64,000 nucleotides of DNA from NCBI GenBank assembly GCA_015062805.1, contig SUTQ01000004.1, positions 95,587 through 159,586 of the forward strand, read 5' to 3'. Source of the stretch: Methanosphaera stadtmanae (GTDB lineage: Archaea > Methanobacteriota > Methanobacteria > Methanobacteriales > Methanobacteriaceae). This document shows, in pieces, positions 1 to 9,703 of this stretch (position 1 is its first letter; each line of letters opens with the position of its first letter). The translations under genes were made by a program, and so were the position numbers. The notes beneath the pieces were generated by a model. It made no database searches and was not told where the DNA came from. It was given only the letters and a program-made list of their open reading frames with translations.

Positions 1-1158
1 ATCATCAAAGACGGTGATGAAATAATCTGTCATGCACCTAATGTATTATTTACAGATGCACCTATAATCGAAAGAGAAGCAAAAGCTCCGGAAAAAGTCA
101 TAGTTGATGTGGAAATACCTGAAACTAATCCTCAAGATGCATTACTTGCACTTTTAGCTTCTGAAAACATCACCAGTAAAGAATGGGTATATAGTCAATA
201 TGATCATGAAGTACAATTAAGAACAATCGTAAAACCCGGTGATGATGCAGCAGTTATTAAAGTGGATGATGAAACCTCATTTACAATAGGAACAGACTGT
301 AACAGTACTCATGTATTGCTTGATCCGTATCATGGTGCAGCAGCTGCAGTATTGGAATCCATTAACAACTCAATAAGTATGGGCGCCAGACCAATAGCAT
401 TGGTTGACTGCCTTAACTTTGGTAATCCAGAAAAACCGGAAGTATTCTGGCAATTCAAAGAAGCAGTTAGGGGTATGAGTGATGTTGCAAATAAATTCAG
501 CACTGCTTTCATAAGTGGTAACGTAAGTTTCTATAATGAAACAGAGGGAGTAACAGTTAATCCTTCTCCAATTGTAGGAACTGTTGGTGTATTAAACAAT
601 GATTACATAAAAACAATGACCTTAAAAGAAGAAGGTGATGTAATCTTTGTAGTAGGTAATACTTATCCTGAACTTGATGGTTCACAGTTCTATAAGGAAA
701 TTCATAATGTAGTACAAGGTTACCCTCCTGAAGTAAGAATTGATGAAAATTTTGCAGTTTCCATGGAAATACAAAAACTTATCCAAAAATGTAATAATGA
801 AATAACAGCGGTACATGACATATCCAAGGGAGGACTTGTAACAGCATTAGCATTAATGAGTATTAAATCAGATAAAGCAGTAAATGTAGATATTGCTACA
901 ATTCCGGCTACAATTGATTTAACTCAAGATGAAAGATTATTCTCAGAAACTAATGGTCGATTCATAATTACTGTTAAATCGGATAAAGTGGATAAAGTAA
1001 AAGATATTTTAGACAATGATTCAATAGCTTATTCAATTGTTGGAGAAGTTACTTGTGATAATTTCATAATTAATAATGATTCTGAAGAATTAATTAATGT
1101 TGAAGTAGAAAAACTTTTAGAAGCAAATACAACTACAATTGAAAATCAAATGGCTTAG
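1..1158 (+). CDS. purL: Phosphoribosylformylglycinamidine synthase subunit PurL, 3' part
   Basis: This is the C-terminal 385 residues of PurL, the ATP-dependent subunit that turns formylglycinamide ribonucleotide (FGAR) into its amidine (FGAM) in purine synthesis, normally with PurQ and PurS. The frame is open from base 1, so the gene begins upstream of the window; the GTG at 109 is only an internal codon. AIRS-type features are visible: a Gly/Ala-rich stretch followed by [14 protein letters not shown], and later VHDISKGGL. The stop is followed 20 bases later by the next gene on the same strand. The family assignment is firm; the N-terminal half cannot be judged. Confidence 0.95.
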   Translation: MIKDGDEIICHAPNVLFTDAPIIEREAKAPEKVIVDVEIPETNPQDALLALLASENITSKEWVYSQYDHEVQLRTIVKPGDDAAVIKVDDETSFTIGTDCNSTHVLLDPYHGAAAAVLESINNSISMGARPIALVDCLNFGNPEKPEVFWQFKEAVRGMSDVANKFSTAFISGNVSFYNETEGVTVNPSPIVGTVGVLNNDYIKTMTLKEEGDVIFVVGNTYPELDGSQFYKEIHNVVQGYPPEVRIDENFAVSMEIQKLIQKCNNEITAVHDISKGGLVTALALMSIKSDKAVNVDIATIPATIDLTQDERLFSETNGRFIITVKSDKVDKVKDILDNDSIAYSIVGEVTCDNFIINNDSEELINVEVEKLLEANTTTIENQMA

Positions 1159-1178
1159 ATTTATAGAAGGTCATTCTA

Positions 1179-2468
1179 ATGAATGCATTATGGTATTATG
1201 CAATAGGTTTTGTTATAGTATGGGTTTTGGCAGTTCTATTGAAAGGTAAATATGACAGTATTTCCGTTCAAGGAATTGTAATAATGCTTAAAACAGAGAA
1301 ATTGCACGATATTATTGATAAAGTAGCTAAAAAAGTTCCAAGATTCTGGACAGCATATATGAACATAGGAATTCCAATAGGATTTTTCTTTATGGGAATT
1401 ATGTTTGTAGCTATATTGTGGTCTTTGCAGTTAATGTTTGAAATGCCTACAGTTTCATTAATTTTACCTGGAGTTGATATTCCCGGTTCTCCTTTGTATA
1501 TTCCTTTTGGAACAGGATTATTGGCATTGGCAACAGTACTTATAATTCATGAAGGCGGTCATGGAGTACTTGCAAGGGTTGAAGAAGTTGCAATTGACTC
1601 TGTAGGTTTATTATTGATGTTGATAATTCCGGGAGCATTTGTTGAACCAAATGAAGAGGAACTCAAAAAAATAAACGGTATCAGCAAATTAAGAGTATAT
1701 TTTGCCGGACCAATGTTTAACATGGGATTGGCAGCCATTGCCTTAATATTGATGATGGTTGTTGGAGGATTTGTTTCTTCTGATGTATACACTTCTGATG
1801 GGATGGAAATTACCAGTGTAATTCCTGCCAGTCCCTCTGATGGAGTATTGTCCGATGGAATGATTATTCAGGGAGTTAATAACAAGACAGTTAGAAACTA
1901 CTCTTCTTATGTTATAGCAATGAATGATACGAAAATAGGGGACAATATTTCAATTACTACGGATAAGGGTACATATAATATAGTCAGTACTTCGAATCCG
2001 AATAATAGCAGTAGATCATATATAGGTGTCCGTTCACAGGAACATAAAATAGTGGCACCAGAAGTTCAGGATAAATATGGAACTTTTATTCCATGGTTAA
2101 TGACTGAATTAAGAGAGTTCTTATATCTTGTATTCTTACTGAACTTTTCAGTTGGTACATTTAATCTTTTACCTATGAAACCATTGGATGGTGGATTAAT
2201 ACTTGAGGAAGTTCTAAATTACCGTATAACTGATGAACGTAGAAAAGATTTTAATAACACTCTTAACTGGTGGACAAGACCATTGCCTATGAGTATTCGT
2301 TGTTGGATAAGTAGAATATTTAATGCTTTATTGGATTTCTTACATAAACATGAATTCAGTGAAACTAAAGCTCAGTTTATAGTTAGAGCTTTTAGTTATT
2401 TCCTGATAATTATTCTATTAATTCTTATATTATATGGTATGCTTCCAGGAATACTTAAAATGATTTAA
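1179..2468 (+). CDS. M50 (site-2 protease) family membrane metalloprotease with PDZ domain
   Basis: A 429-residue polytopic protein of the RseP/S2P family, which cuts substrates within the membrane. The zinc motif HEGGH lies at about residues 124-128 in a hydrophobic segment, and the second motif, NLLPMKPLDGG, near residue 334 supplies the metal-binding Asp. Between them, residues about 200-270 read as a PDZ domain. The N terminus is a hydrophobic helix and the C terminus ends in a strongly hydrophobic helix. The start has an AAGGT site ten bases upstream. It follows purL by 20 bases and may be read with it. A T-rich tract just after the stop could end transcription. The natural substrate is unknown. 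Confidence 0.88.
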   Translation: MNALWYYAIGFVIVWVLAVLLKGKYDSISVQGIVIMLKTEKLHDIIDKVAKKVPRFWTAYMNIGIPIGFFFMGIMFVAILWSLQLMFEMPTVSLILPGVDIPGSPLYIPFGTGLLALATVLIIHEGGHGVLARVEEVAIDSVGLLLMLIIPGAFVEPNEEELKKINGISKLRVYFAGPMFNMGLAAIALILMMVVGGFVSSDVYTSDGMEITSVIPASPSDGVLSDGMIIQGVNNKTVRNYSSYVIAMNDTKIGDNISITTDKGTYNIVSTSNPNNSSRSYIGVRSQEHKIVAPEVQDKYGTFIPWLMTELREFLYLVFLLNFSVGTFNLLPMKPLDGGLILEEVLNYRITDERRKDFNNTLNWWTRPLPMSIRCWISRIFNALLDFLHKHEFSETKAQFIVRAFSYFLIIILLILILYGMLPGILKMI

Positions 2469-2565
2469 ACTCCTTTTATTATTTTTTTTAATTTATTTTC
2501 TATATTTTTATTATAATCTTTATTCAAATATAGTATTATTATCAAAATATTTAGGGTGAACCATT

Positions 2566-3189
2566 ATGAATAAAATGAACATTGTAGGTATTGGTCCGGG
2601 TGACAAAGAATATTTAACATTAGGTGCAATAAAAACTATTGAAAGCTCAGATGTATTGGTGGGTAGTCAAAGATCATTGGATTTATTTGATTATTTGGAT
2701 GCTAAAATGGTCGTTTTAGAACCTAGAGATATTCCAAAAACAGTTAAAATGGCAGTATCTTATCTTGATGATGGTTTAAAAGTATCTGTTTTATCCACAG
2801 GTGATCCGGGATTTAGTGGAATGCTTAAAACAATACAAAAATTGTCTCCAAAAACTAAAGTAAATGTAATACCGGGAATTAGTTCAGTTCAACTAGCTGC
2901 AGCAAAAGTACAAATACCATGGGACACAGCAAATCTTTTAACTATTCATGGTGGTAAAGCTCCTACAGACGATTTACTAGAAAGGCTGGATAACACAAGA
3001 CCAAATATCGTACTTCCTAATAGGCATATAAGTGAGTTAGCAGAATATTTGATAGAACATGGTTACAGTCCGGAACATGAAATAACTATCTGTGAAAAAT
3101 TAAGTTATCCTGATGAACAGATAGTTCAAGTCACATTGGGTGAAGCAGTAAATATGGACTTCGGTTACATGTGTGTAGTAATAATATAA
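2566..3189 (+). CDS. cbiE: Cobalt-precorrin-7 C5-methyltransferase CbiE
   Basis: A 207-residue SAM-dependent tetrapyrrole methylase. The N-terminal GIGPGD motif (residues 7-12), the STGDPGFSG block near residue 80 and the IPGISSVQLAAA block are typical of the family. CbiE adds the C5 methyl group in anaerobic cobalamin ring synthesis and in archaea is separate from the C15 enzyme CbiT, as here. The ATG at 2566 follows a GGGTGA ribosome site. It stands alone between AT-rich gaps; no other cob or cbi gene is adjacent. Related methylases such as CbiF cannot be fully excluded by eye, but the length and motifs fit CbiE best. Confidence 0.82.
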   Translation: MNKMNIVGIGPGDKEYLTLGAIKTIESSDVLVGSQRSLDLFDYLDAKMVVLEPRDIPKTVKMAVSYLDDGLKVSVLSTGDPGFSGMLKTIQKLSPKTKVNVIPGISSVQLAAAKVQIPWDTANLLTIHGGKAPTDDLLERLDNTRPNIVLPNRHISELAEYLIEHGYSPEHEITICEKLSYPDEQIVQVTLGEAVNMDFGYMCVVII

Positions 3190-3361
3190 TCACATAATCC
3201 TTATTTTTCAATTTAACCTCCATTTATCACTTATTTTTAATTTTTCAATAACTTAATTATTTAAAAACAACATATATTATTAATATATTAATTAATTTCA
3301 TAGAACAAAATTTTTTAAATAGATTATTTTAATTTTTTAACGAAGTAGAAGGAGTTTTGAT

Positions 3362-4552
3362 ATGTTACAAATTGCGGTAACAGGTAAACCAAATGTAGGT
3401 AAATCCTCATTTTTTAATTCAGCAACATTATCTGAAGCGGAAGTTGCAAATTATCCGTTCACAACAATAGATGCAAATGCAGCAATAGCTTACGTAACTG
3501 CTGAATGTCCATGTAAAGAATTAGAAATTATATGTAATCCAAGAACTGGTAAATGTGAAGAAGGTATAAGATACATTCCAGTTGAACTTATTGATGTAGC
3601 AGGTTTAGTACCTGGTGCATATGAAGGAAAAGGTTTAGGGAACAAATTTTTGGATGATTTAAGTCAAGCCAGAGCATTAATTCATATTATTGATGCTTCC
3701 GGTGGAACGGATGCTGAAGGAAATCCTTGTGAAGCTGGGACACATGATCCATTGGATGATGTAAATTTCCTTAAGCATGAAGTTACAATGTGGGTATATT
3801 CTATATTGGAAAGAAATTGGCCTAGACTTATTCGAAAAGTTATGAGTGAGCATCTTAATTTTGCAAAAGTTATTTCTGAACAATTAACTGGAGCAGGAGT
3901 ATTATTGGATGATGTTATAGAAGCAGAACGTATCATGGATAGTGACTATGATAAATGGGAAAAAGATGATATGTTACGTTTTATTGATAAGATATTGGAA
4001 TCTGCAAAACCAATAATTATCGTTGCAAACAAAATTGATACTCCTCAAGCAGAAAATAACATTAAAAGACTTAAGGAAAAATATGACCAAGTTATTCCAA
4101 CAAGTGCAGAGTCTGAATTGGCATTGGTCAATGCAGCTAAGGCAGGACTTATTAAATATCATTCAGGTGAAGACCATTTTGAAATACTTGATGAATCAAA
4201 ATTATCTGATAAACAAAAGATGGCACTTAATTACATTGACGAGCATGTTCTTAAAAAATATGGGTCTACTGGAATACAAGAAACTATTAATAAGGCCGTT
4301 TATGAAACTTTAAATAATATAGTGGTTTATCCTGTAGAGGATGAACATAAGTTTTCTGACCAAAAAGGTAACATATTGCCTGATGCATTGTTAGTACCAA
4401 AAGGTTCTAATCCAAGAGATTTGGCATATTGTATACATACAGATATTGGAGACGGTTTTACTCATGCCATTGATGCAAGACGTAACATGAGAATATCTAG
4501 TGAACAAGAACTAAAACAATCAGATATCATTAGTATTATAGCAAATAAGTAG
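3362..4552 (+). CDS. Obg/YchF-related GTP-binding protein with TGS domain
   Basis: A 396-residue translation-associated GTPase. G1 is GKPNVGKSS (residues 8-16), G3 is DVAGLVPG (from residue 78), and G4 is an intact NKID near residues 223-226. Bacterial YchF proteins have altered G4 and prefer ATP, so the intact NKID points to a GTP-specific archaeal form. A small Cys-containing insertion ([17 protein letters not shown]) sits between G1 and G3. The last 80 residues look like a TGS domain. The ATG follows GAAGGAG. The next gene starts 11 bases after the stop, so it probably shares an operon with the cfbD pair. Confidence 0.88.
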   Translation: MLQIAVTGKPNVGKSSFFNSATLSEAEVANYPFTTIDANAAIAYVTAECPCKELEIICNPRTGKCEEGIRYIPVELIDVAGLVPGAYEGKGLGNKFLDDLSQARALIHIIDASGGTDAEGNPCEAGTHDPLDDVNFLKHEVTMWVYSILERNWPRLIRKVMSEHLNFAKVISEQLTGAGVLLDDVIEAERIMDSDYDKWEKDDMLRFIDKILESAKPIIIVANKIDTPQAENNIKRLKEKYDQVIPTSAESELALVNAAKAGLIKYHSGEDHFEILDESKLSDKQKMALNYIDEHVLKKYGSTGIQETINKAVYETLNNIVVYPVEDEHKFSDQKGNILPDALLVPKGSNPRDLAYCIHTDIGDGFTHAIDARRNMRISSEQELKQSDIISIIANK

Positions 4553-4562
4553 GTGTTTTAAT

Positions 4563-5729
4563 ATGAAAGCATTAATCTATGCTGATTATGAAACAGATTT
4601 AAATAAGTATCAAAATTTAAATTCAGATGTAATAGTGTATGATGAAACAGGGATTTTAAATACGGAATTTGAAAAAACGGATTCTATAGAAATGTTTTCA
4701 AATGTTGATGCAGTAATATTTACACAAAATTGTATTGTAAATGGTGAATATGATACTAGTAAATTAAAGGAAGCATGTATTAAAATACAAAACTGTGTAT
4801 TGGATGAAGTATTGTTGATTTTTGATACAAGAGTACCCCCACGAACAGTACTAAAAATGTCAAAAGTTATAGATGAGTATGGATTAATTCCGGACATTAA
4901 ATTAGTGTATACTACAGTAATTAATGATAATTTAAGGATAATTGCAGGTAAGAATGACTATTGTCTACAAAAGGCAGTTAATTTGTATGAAACTATGGGC
5001 AATGAAATAAGGACGGTTAAACATATACAGACAGCAGAATTCATACCTATTCTTCAAAATGCATATAAGGATGCTTTAGTGGCATTAGCGAATGAAACGG
5101 CAATTTTGTCTGAAGCTTTAACAATTGATTTAACAGAAGCAATTGATGTTGCAAATACTGGCGAAAATATTCATCTATTGTATCCTCAACCAATACTTAA
5201 AAGTGAAATTTCCCGTGATTCTGAGGAAATAAATAATTTGGCAAATGAATATGGTGAACCATCACAACTGTCAGAAACTATTAGGAATACAAATAACTAT
5301 GTTGCATATCATATGGCATATATGGCTGAAAAAGAGTTATACCTTAAAGAACACCTTGCAATGTTTGAAACTACCGTAGCAATACTTGGTATAACTGAAG
5401 ATGATGAATTGATTTCGGAAAAGGATAATTCTTCCCTTACATTAATAGATGATTTCGTTAGCCGAGACGTAGAAGTATGGGCACATGATGATAAAGTTCC
5501 GAAAGATATAATTGAAGAACATGGGGCAAAAAAAATTTCTTTGGAAGAAGCCTATGAAGCTGACTGTATAATAGTAATGTTAGATACTGAAGAATACAGG
5601 CAATTAAATCCTGAAAAAATTGAAAAAGTGATTATAACCGCTTTACCAATGTTTGATCAAGAAAAATTTGAAAATGTTAAATATAGTTGTGTAGGTCATT
5701 ACAGATTAAAAGAAGGTGAAATGTTATGA
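4563..5729 (+). CDS. Divergent UDP-glucose/GDP-mannose dehydrogenase-like protein, probably catalytically dead
   Basis: A 388-residue protein with the domain order of nucleotide-sugar dehydrogenases. VPPRT near residue 100 matches their VPPGT. The central helix [13 protein letters not shown] matches the dimer-core helix, and the C-terminal half matches the UDP-binding domain (VAILGI, then [13 protein letters not shown]). Two essential parts are missing: the N-terminal GxGYVG nucleotide loop is absent and the catalytic GGxCxPxD block is replaced by [12 protein letters not shown], with no Cys. It overlaps cfbD by four bases (ATGA), so the two are translationally coupled. I infer a non-enzymatic or changed role tied to CfbD. 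The family relationship is well supported; the function is not known. Confidence 0.7.
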   Translation: MKALIYADYETDLNKYQNLNSDVIVYDETGILNTEFEKTDSIEMFSNVDAVIFTQNCIVNGEYDTSKLKEACIKIQNCVLDEVLLIFDTRVPPRTVLKMSKVIDEYGLIPDIKLVYTTVINDNLRIIAGKNDYCLQKAVNLYETMGNEIRTVKHIQTAEFIPILQNAYKDALVALANETAILSEALTIDLTEAIDVANTGENIHLLYPQPILKSEISRDSEEINNLANEYGEPSQLSETIRNTNNYVAYHMAYMAEKELYLKEHLAMFETTVAILGITEDDELISEKDNSSLTLIDDFVSRDVEVWAHDDKVPKDIIEEHGAKKISLEEAYEADCIIVMLDTEEYRQLNPEKIEKVIITALPMFDQEKFENVKYSCVGHYRLKEGEML

Positions 5730-6790
5730 TTCATCCAAGACCAAGCCCTATAGCTGCAGCTCTTTACACATTAAGGGATTTAGAAGTGGATGTAATAATT
5801 ATGCATGGACCAGCGGGGTGTTGTTTTCGTACTGGAAGATTACTTGAAGATGAAGGAATAAGAGTAATCACAACAGCAATGAATGAAAATGATTTTATTT
5901 TTGGAGCAAGTGAAAAATTAGTCGAAACTATTAGGGAAGTTGAAGAGACATTTCATCCAGAAAATATCGGAATTGTAGGTACTTGTGCAAGCATGATTAT
6001 TGGAGAAAACATGAAAAATGATGCACAGGAAGCTGGAATTGATGCAAATATAATAATAGTTGAAACACATGGAGGTTATGAATCAGGTGATAATACTGCA
6101 GGTGCAATTCAAGCATTGAAAGCTGCAAATGATGCAGGATTAATTTCTGAGGAAGAAGTTGAAAGACAATCGGAAATGCTTCAAAAAGCAACAGAATTAG
6201 AAAAAAGCAGGGGAATGGCTAAAGGTACATATATTAAACCAAACTATGGTGATAATAAAGTTAAAGTTGCAAAAGAGATACTTGAATATTTGGAATCATG
6301 TAAAAAAGTATCAATGGTTCTCAATGCTAAGAAAGAGACAAGTTATCTTTTTGCTGATATAATGACTATTGATTGGTCAAAATATTATCCAAATAACAGC
6401 CCAATTTATGTTTCAAATACAGATGAGGAAATAGGATTGCCTTACATTAAACATCATGCAAAAACTGTAAACGAAACCATCAGTAAAAAATCAGATTATA
6501 TAACTGGAGGATTGGATGAATACCCAGTAACTGGAATTAAGGCAGAAGAAGTATTAAACGAACTAAATTCGGATTTAACAATTGTATTGGGTGTACCTCA
6601 TGCAGTTGATGTTACAAAGATTCCAGGTAAAACAATTGCAGTAACTGATGGTCCAAGATTAGTTGAACCATTAAAACAGATGGGTTTTGACTATGTTGTC
6701 ACTGAGTTGGATGCTCATTCTAAAACATTGGGGGCAAATTCAATAGTTGAATCAGAATTTGCACAAACAATTAGAGGATTGTTAGAATAA
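5726..6790 (+). CDS. cfbD: Ni-sirohydrochlorin a,c-diamide reductive cyclase catalytic subunit CfbD (NifD-like)
   Basis: A 354-residue nitrogenase-like subunit. With the NifH-like reductase CfbC it carries out the six-electron reduction and lactam closure in coenzyme F430 synthesis, needed for methyl-coenzyme M reductase. Visible candidates for the cluster ligands are the Cys pair in HGPAGCCF (residues 32-33) and Cys87 in GTCASMIIG. Its start overlaps the stop of the preceding dehydrogenase-like gene. No cfbC lies in the window. The length and the opening [14 protein letters not shown] fit CfbD rather than NifD or BchN. A weak hairpin with T-run follows the stop at about 6791-6813. Confidence 0.9.
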   Translation: MIHPRPSPIAAALYTLRDLEVDVIIMHGPAGCCFRTGRLLEDEGIRVITTAMNENDFIFGASEKLVETIREVEETFHPENIGIVGTCASMIIGENMKNDAQEAGIDANIIIVETHGGYESGDNTAGAIQALKAANDAGLISEEEVERQSEMLQKATELEKSRGMAKGTYIKPNYGDNKVKVAKEILEYLESCKKVSMVLNAKKETSYLFADIMTIDWSKYYPNNSPIYVSNTDEEIGLPYIKHHAKTVNETISKKSDYITGGLDEYPVTGIKAEEVLNELNSDLTIVLGVPHAVDVTKIPGKTIAVTDGPRLVEPLKQMGFDYVVTELDAHSKTLGANSIVESEFAQTIRGLLE

Positions 6791-6897
6791 TTGAAAATTA
6801 AACATTTTTCAAAAATTAATTAAAAAATAAAACAAAATATAATACCTATGAATAAGATATATATTCATAATTTAAAATATCAACACAGGTGAATTCA

Positions 6898-8445
6898 TTG
6901 AATATAGTAATTATAGGAGCAGGAGCTTCAGGACTAACTGCCGCATCAAATATTAGAAAATACGATGACGAATCTCAAATAATAGTATTTACTACACAAA
7001 AACACGTAGCATACTCTCCATGTGCAATTCCTTATGTAATAGGGGGGCACATAGATAGTTTTGATGATATTATTATGCATAAACCAGATGAATACATGCG
7101 TAAAAATATCAGAATACTCACTGAAACGGAAGTTACAGAAATCAATAATGATATTACTGAATTAACGTATGTAGATAAGAAAGGAAACAAACAAAACTTA
7201 AAATATGATAAATTAGTCATTGCAACAGGTGGAAAACCGTTAATACCACCAATACCAGGAAAAGACTTGGAAGGAGTTTTCAAAGTTAGAACAGTTGAAG
7301 ACGGTGAAGATATACTCGCATACTCTCAAAAATGTGAAAATGTTACTCTAGTTGGTGGTGGGGCAATAGGATTGGAACTTGGTTCTGAATTAGCGAATAA
7401 AGGAATTAAAGTAACAATTGCTGAAATGATGCCACAATTATTCCCAAGATCATTCGATCAGGAGATGTCTGATAAATTCCAAGAACACCTTCAGGGAAAA
7501 AACATTGAAATATTAACCAGTTCTGCAGTAGAATCAATCAACGGTGAGACTAAAGTAGAATCAGTTACAATTGATGGTGTTGAAAAACCGGCAGATATGG
7601 TGATTTTATCCACGGGTATAAGACCACAAACAGAATTGGCAGAAAGTATTGGATGTGAACTAGGACAATTTGCAATTAAAGTAAATCCACATATGGAAAC
7701 ATCATTACCAAATGTTTATGCTGCAGGGGATTGTGTTGAAGTAACAAATGCAGTTACAGGAGATATAACTCTTTCACCATTAGGAACAACTGCAGTAAGA
7801 CAAGGTATTATCTTGGCTAAAAACTTAGCAGGACATGAAATCGATTTCCAACCAGTACTCAACTCCACAGTATCACAGATAGGAGGTATGGAAATGGGAG
7901 CAGTTGGTATTACACAACAAGAATCTGAAAAATTGGGAATACCTGTTGTTGTAAGTACCATAGAGTCATTAAGTCGTGCAAGATACTATCCTGGAAGTAA
8001 ACCATTATTCCTTAAATTAATTGCAAAAACAGATGGAACAATTATTGGATGTCAAATGTTCGGTCAAGAAGCAGTAGCTGAAAGAGTAGATACAATGACA
8101 GCAATAATGTCACAAAAATTAACATGTAATGATGTAGTTTCAATGGAATTCTCATATGCACCACCTGTATCACAAGTAATTGATCCAATTGCAAAGGCAG
8201 CTGAAGAATGTCTTGAAAAAATAGATGCACTTGATGAAGAATGTGACTGTGATGTTAAAGAGGAACCTGAAGCACCTGTGGAAGAAACTACTGAAAAAGA
8301 AGTTAAAGAAGAACCTGTAGAAGAAGTTGAAGAAACCACAGAAAGTACTGAAGAAACTTCTGAAGAAGAAGCAACTAATGAAGAACCTAAAGAAAAAGAA
8401 ATGACCTTCCCTGAATACTTAAGAAGTCAAGGATTAATTAATTAA
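6898..8445 (+). CDS. FAD-dependent pyridine nucleotide-disulfide oxidoreductase (NADH oxidase / CoA-disulfide reductase family) with acidic tail
   Basis: The FAD motif GAGASG is at the N terminus, Cys42 in YSPCAIPY matches the redox Cys of NADH oxidase/CoA-disulfide reductases, the NAD loop VGGGAIGLELG is central, and a dimerisation domain follows. I chose the TTG at 6898 because an AGGTG site sits six bases before it; a GTG at 6889 overlaps that site. After about residue 435 comes a tail unlike the family: a CDC motif, then about 60 residues of Glu/Thr/Val, ending in MTFPEYLRSQGLIN. The core enzyme would be a flavin oxidoreductase for a small disulfide or for oxygen; the electron acceptor is not shown by sequence. 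It is a single gene, convergent with the next. Confidence 0.82.
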   Translation: MNIVIIGAGASGLTAASNIRKYDDESQIIVFTTQKHVAYSPCAIPYVIGGHIDSFDDIIMHKPDEYMRKNIRILTETEVTEINNDITELTYVDKKGNKQNLKYDKLVIATGGKPLIPPIPGKDLEGVFKVRTVEDGEDILAYSQKCENVTLVGGGAIGLELGSELANKGIKVTIAEMMPQLFPRSFDQEMSDKFQEHLQGKNIEILTSSAVESINGETKVESVTIDGVEKPADMVILSTGIRPQTELAESIGCELGQFAIKVNPHMETSLPNVYAAGDCVEVTNAVTGDITLSPLGTTAVRQGIILAKNLAGHEIDFQPVLNSTVSQIGGMEMGAVGITQQESEKLGIPVVVSTIESLSRARYYPGSKPLFLKLIAKTDGTIIGCQMFGQEAVAERVDTMTAIMSQKLTCNDVVSMEFSYAPPVSQVIDPIAKAAEECLEKIDALDEECDCDVKEEPEAPVEETTEKEVKEEPVEEVEETTESTEETSEEEATNEEPKEKEMTFPEYLRSQGLIN

Positions 8446-8499
8446 ATTAATTCTTCTATTTTATATTTTTTTAAACACTTAATTGGGTTATGAAAAATT

Positions 8500-8560
8500 G
8501 TGCATAGGCTATTGAATCAACTAAGATGTTATTGATTGGTTGATAGGATATGCCTAATTA
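8500..8560. other. Interrupted inverted repeat in convergent intergenic space
   Basis: Between two convergent genes, TAGGC and ATCAAC on the left can pair with GTTGAT and GCCTA on the right around a loop of about 17 bases. The stem is interrupted and has no clear T-run, so it could be a weak terminator for the upstream oxidoreductase gene or chance. Confidence 0.25.
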
Positions 8561-8609
8561 AATTTAATTAAACTTTTTTTTAAAAATAGTATCTTTGGAA
8601 TTTAAGTAA

Positions 8610-8642
8610 TAAAAAAAATATAAGTGTGTTGTACACTTATAT
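8610..8642 (-). terminator. Hairpin plus T-run terminator of the SDR gene, overlapping its stop
   Basis: Arms ATATAAGTGT (8618-8627) and ACACTTATAT (8633-8642) form a perfect 10-base stem around GTTGT. On the minus strand the stem is followed at once by eight T. The stop codon of the SDR gene (8637-8639) lies inside the stem. Confidence 0.75.
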
Positions 8643-9407
8643 ACAGGTGTATCCACCGTCAACTGCAATTGATTGACCGGTTACGTAACCTGATTTTGGA
8701 GATGCTAAGTAAACTACTGTTGAATCTAATTCTCCGTCAACACCAGATCTTCCTACAGGTACTACGGTTTTTGTGTATGCTTTGTATTCTTCGGTTTCTA
8801 ATAAGTCAATTGTTAATTCTGTTGGGAATGTACCAGGACAAATTGCGTTTACAGTGATGTTGTATTTTGCCCATTCTGCTGCTAATTGTCTTGTGAGGTT
8901 TACTACTCCACCTTTTGCTGCTGCATATGGTGATGTAGGTGTTGCCATTGTTCCTACTAAACCGAACATTGATGCTGTGTTTATGATACGTCCGTATTTT
9001 TGTGGAATCATTGCTTCACGTGCTACTTCTCTTGACATTTTGAATGTACCAGTAAGGTCTACATCTACTGTTTTGTTCCATTCATCATCTGTTAATAATT
9101 CTGCTTCTTTGGTTGCTCCGTATCCTGCGTTGTTGTGTAAGATATCGATTCTTCCGTAGTGGTCCATGATTTCTTTTACACAGTTTTGTACACTTTCTGT
9201 GTCTGTTACATCACAAACTACTCCAATACAGTCCACTCCGATTTCTTTGATTTCTTCAGCTACTTGATCTAATCTTTCTTTTCTTCTTCCAGTAATTACA
9301 ATGTCTGCACCATATCTTGCATATGCTTTTGCCATTTGTACTCCGATACCGGAGGATGCTCCACTTACTACTGCTACTTGTCCGCTTAAATCAAATAAAT
9401 CATTCAT
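8637..9407 (-). CDS. Short-chain dehydrogenase/reductase (gluconate 5-dehydrogenase / FabG-like)
   Basis: A 256-residue classical SDR. The cofactor loop reads SGASSGIG near residue 15, NNAG follows, and the active site has Ser with YAAAK. The basic GRRKER after strand two favours NADP(H). The opening LFDLSGQVAVV and the C-terminal GQSIAVDGGYT resemble gluconate 5-dehydrogenase and 2-deoxygluconate 3-dehydrogenase more than a fatty-acid reductase, but the substrate cannot be fixed by eye. Such genes are common in gut bacteria, so acquisition from bacteria is possible (inference). The gene is single, has its own promoter with a palindrome near the start point, and ends in a hairpin terminator. 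Confidence 0.8.
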   Translation of the reverse strand: MNDLFDLSGQVAVVSGASSGIGVQMAKAYARYGADIVITGRRKERLDQVAEEIKEIGVDCIGVVCDVTDTESVQNCVKEIMDHYGRIDILHNNAGYGATKEAELLTDDEWNKTVDVDLTGTFKMSREVAREAMIPQKYGRIINTASMFGLVGTMATPTSPYAAAKGGVVNLTRQLAAEWAKYNITVNAICPGTFPTELTIDLLETEEYKAYTKTVVPVGRSGVDGELDSTVVYLASPKSGYVTGQSIAVDGGYTCI

Positions 9408-9451
9408 GTTATTTTTTCTCCTTTGAATATATTATATTAATCAATTTTATA

Positions 9452-9468
9452 TGTGAATTAGATTCACA
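9452..9468 (-). promoter_or_regulatory. Palindromic candidate operator for the SDR gene
   Basis: TGTGAAT-TAG-ATTCACA is a perfect 7-base inverted repeat. On the minus strand a TATA box (TATATATAA, about 9494-9507) lies upstream, placing the expected transcription start near 9474, next to the palindrome. This is the position where an archaeal repressor would block polymerase. The regulator is unknown. Confidence 0.5.
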
Positions 9469-9703
9469 CTATACATCATGATTTATCATTATAATTATAT
9501 ATACTTTACATGAATTTATTTTTTAAAAAACGTATTATAATTTGATTAAGGGGTTTATATTGGCTTATATTTATTTTATTTATTTTAAAAATATTGAAAA
9601 ATTAGATTAAGTATCAGAAATATATTTCCGTCTTTAATTTCTAAAATTACTTTTTTAAAAGTTTATTATTAAAATTAAAATCTAAAAAATTAAAAAAAGA
9701 AGA

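Noticed and set aside
9616..9629. AGAA-N6-TTCC as an NrpR operator
   Set aside because: The first half-site lacks the leading G, and it lies in the 3' region of argG, far from a start point.
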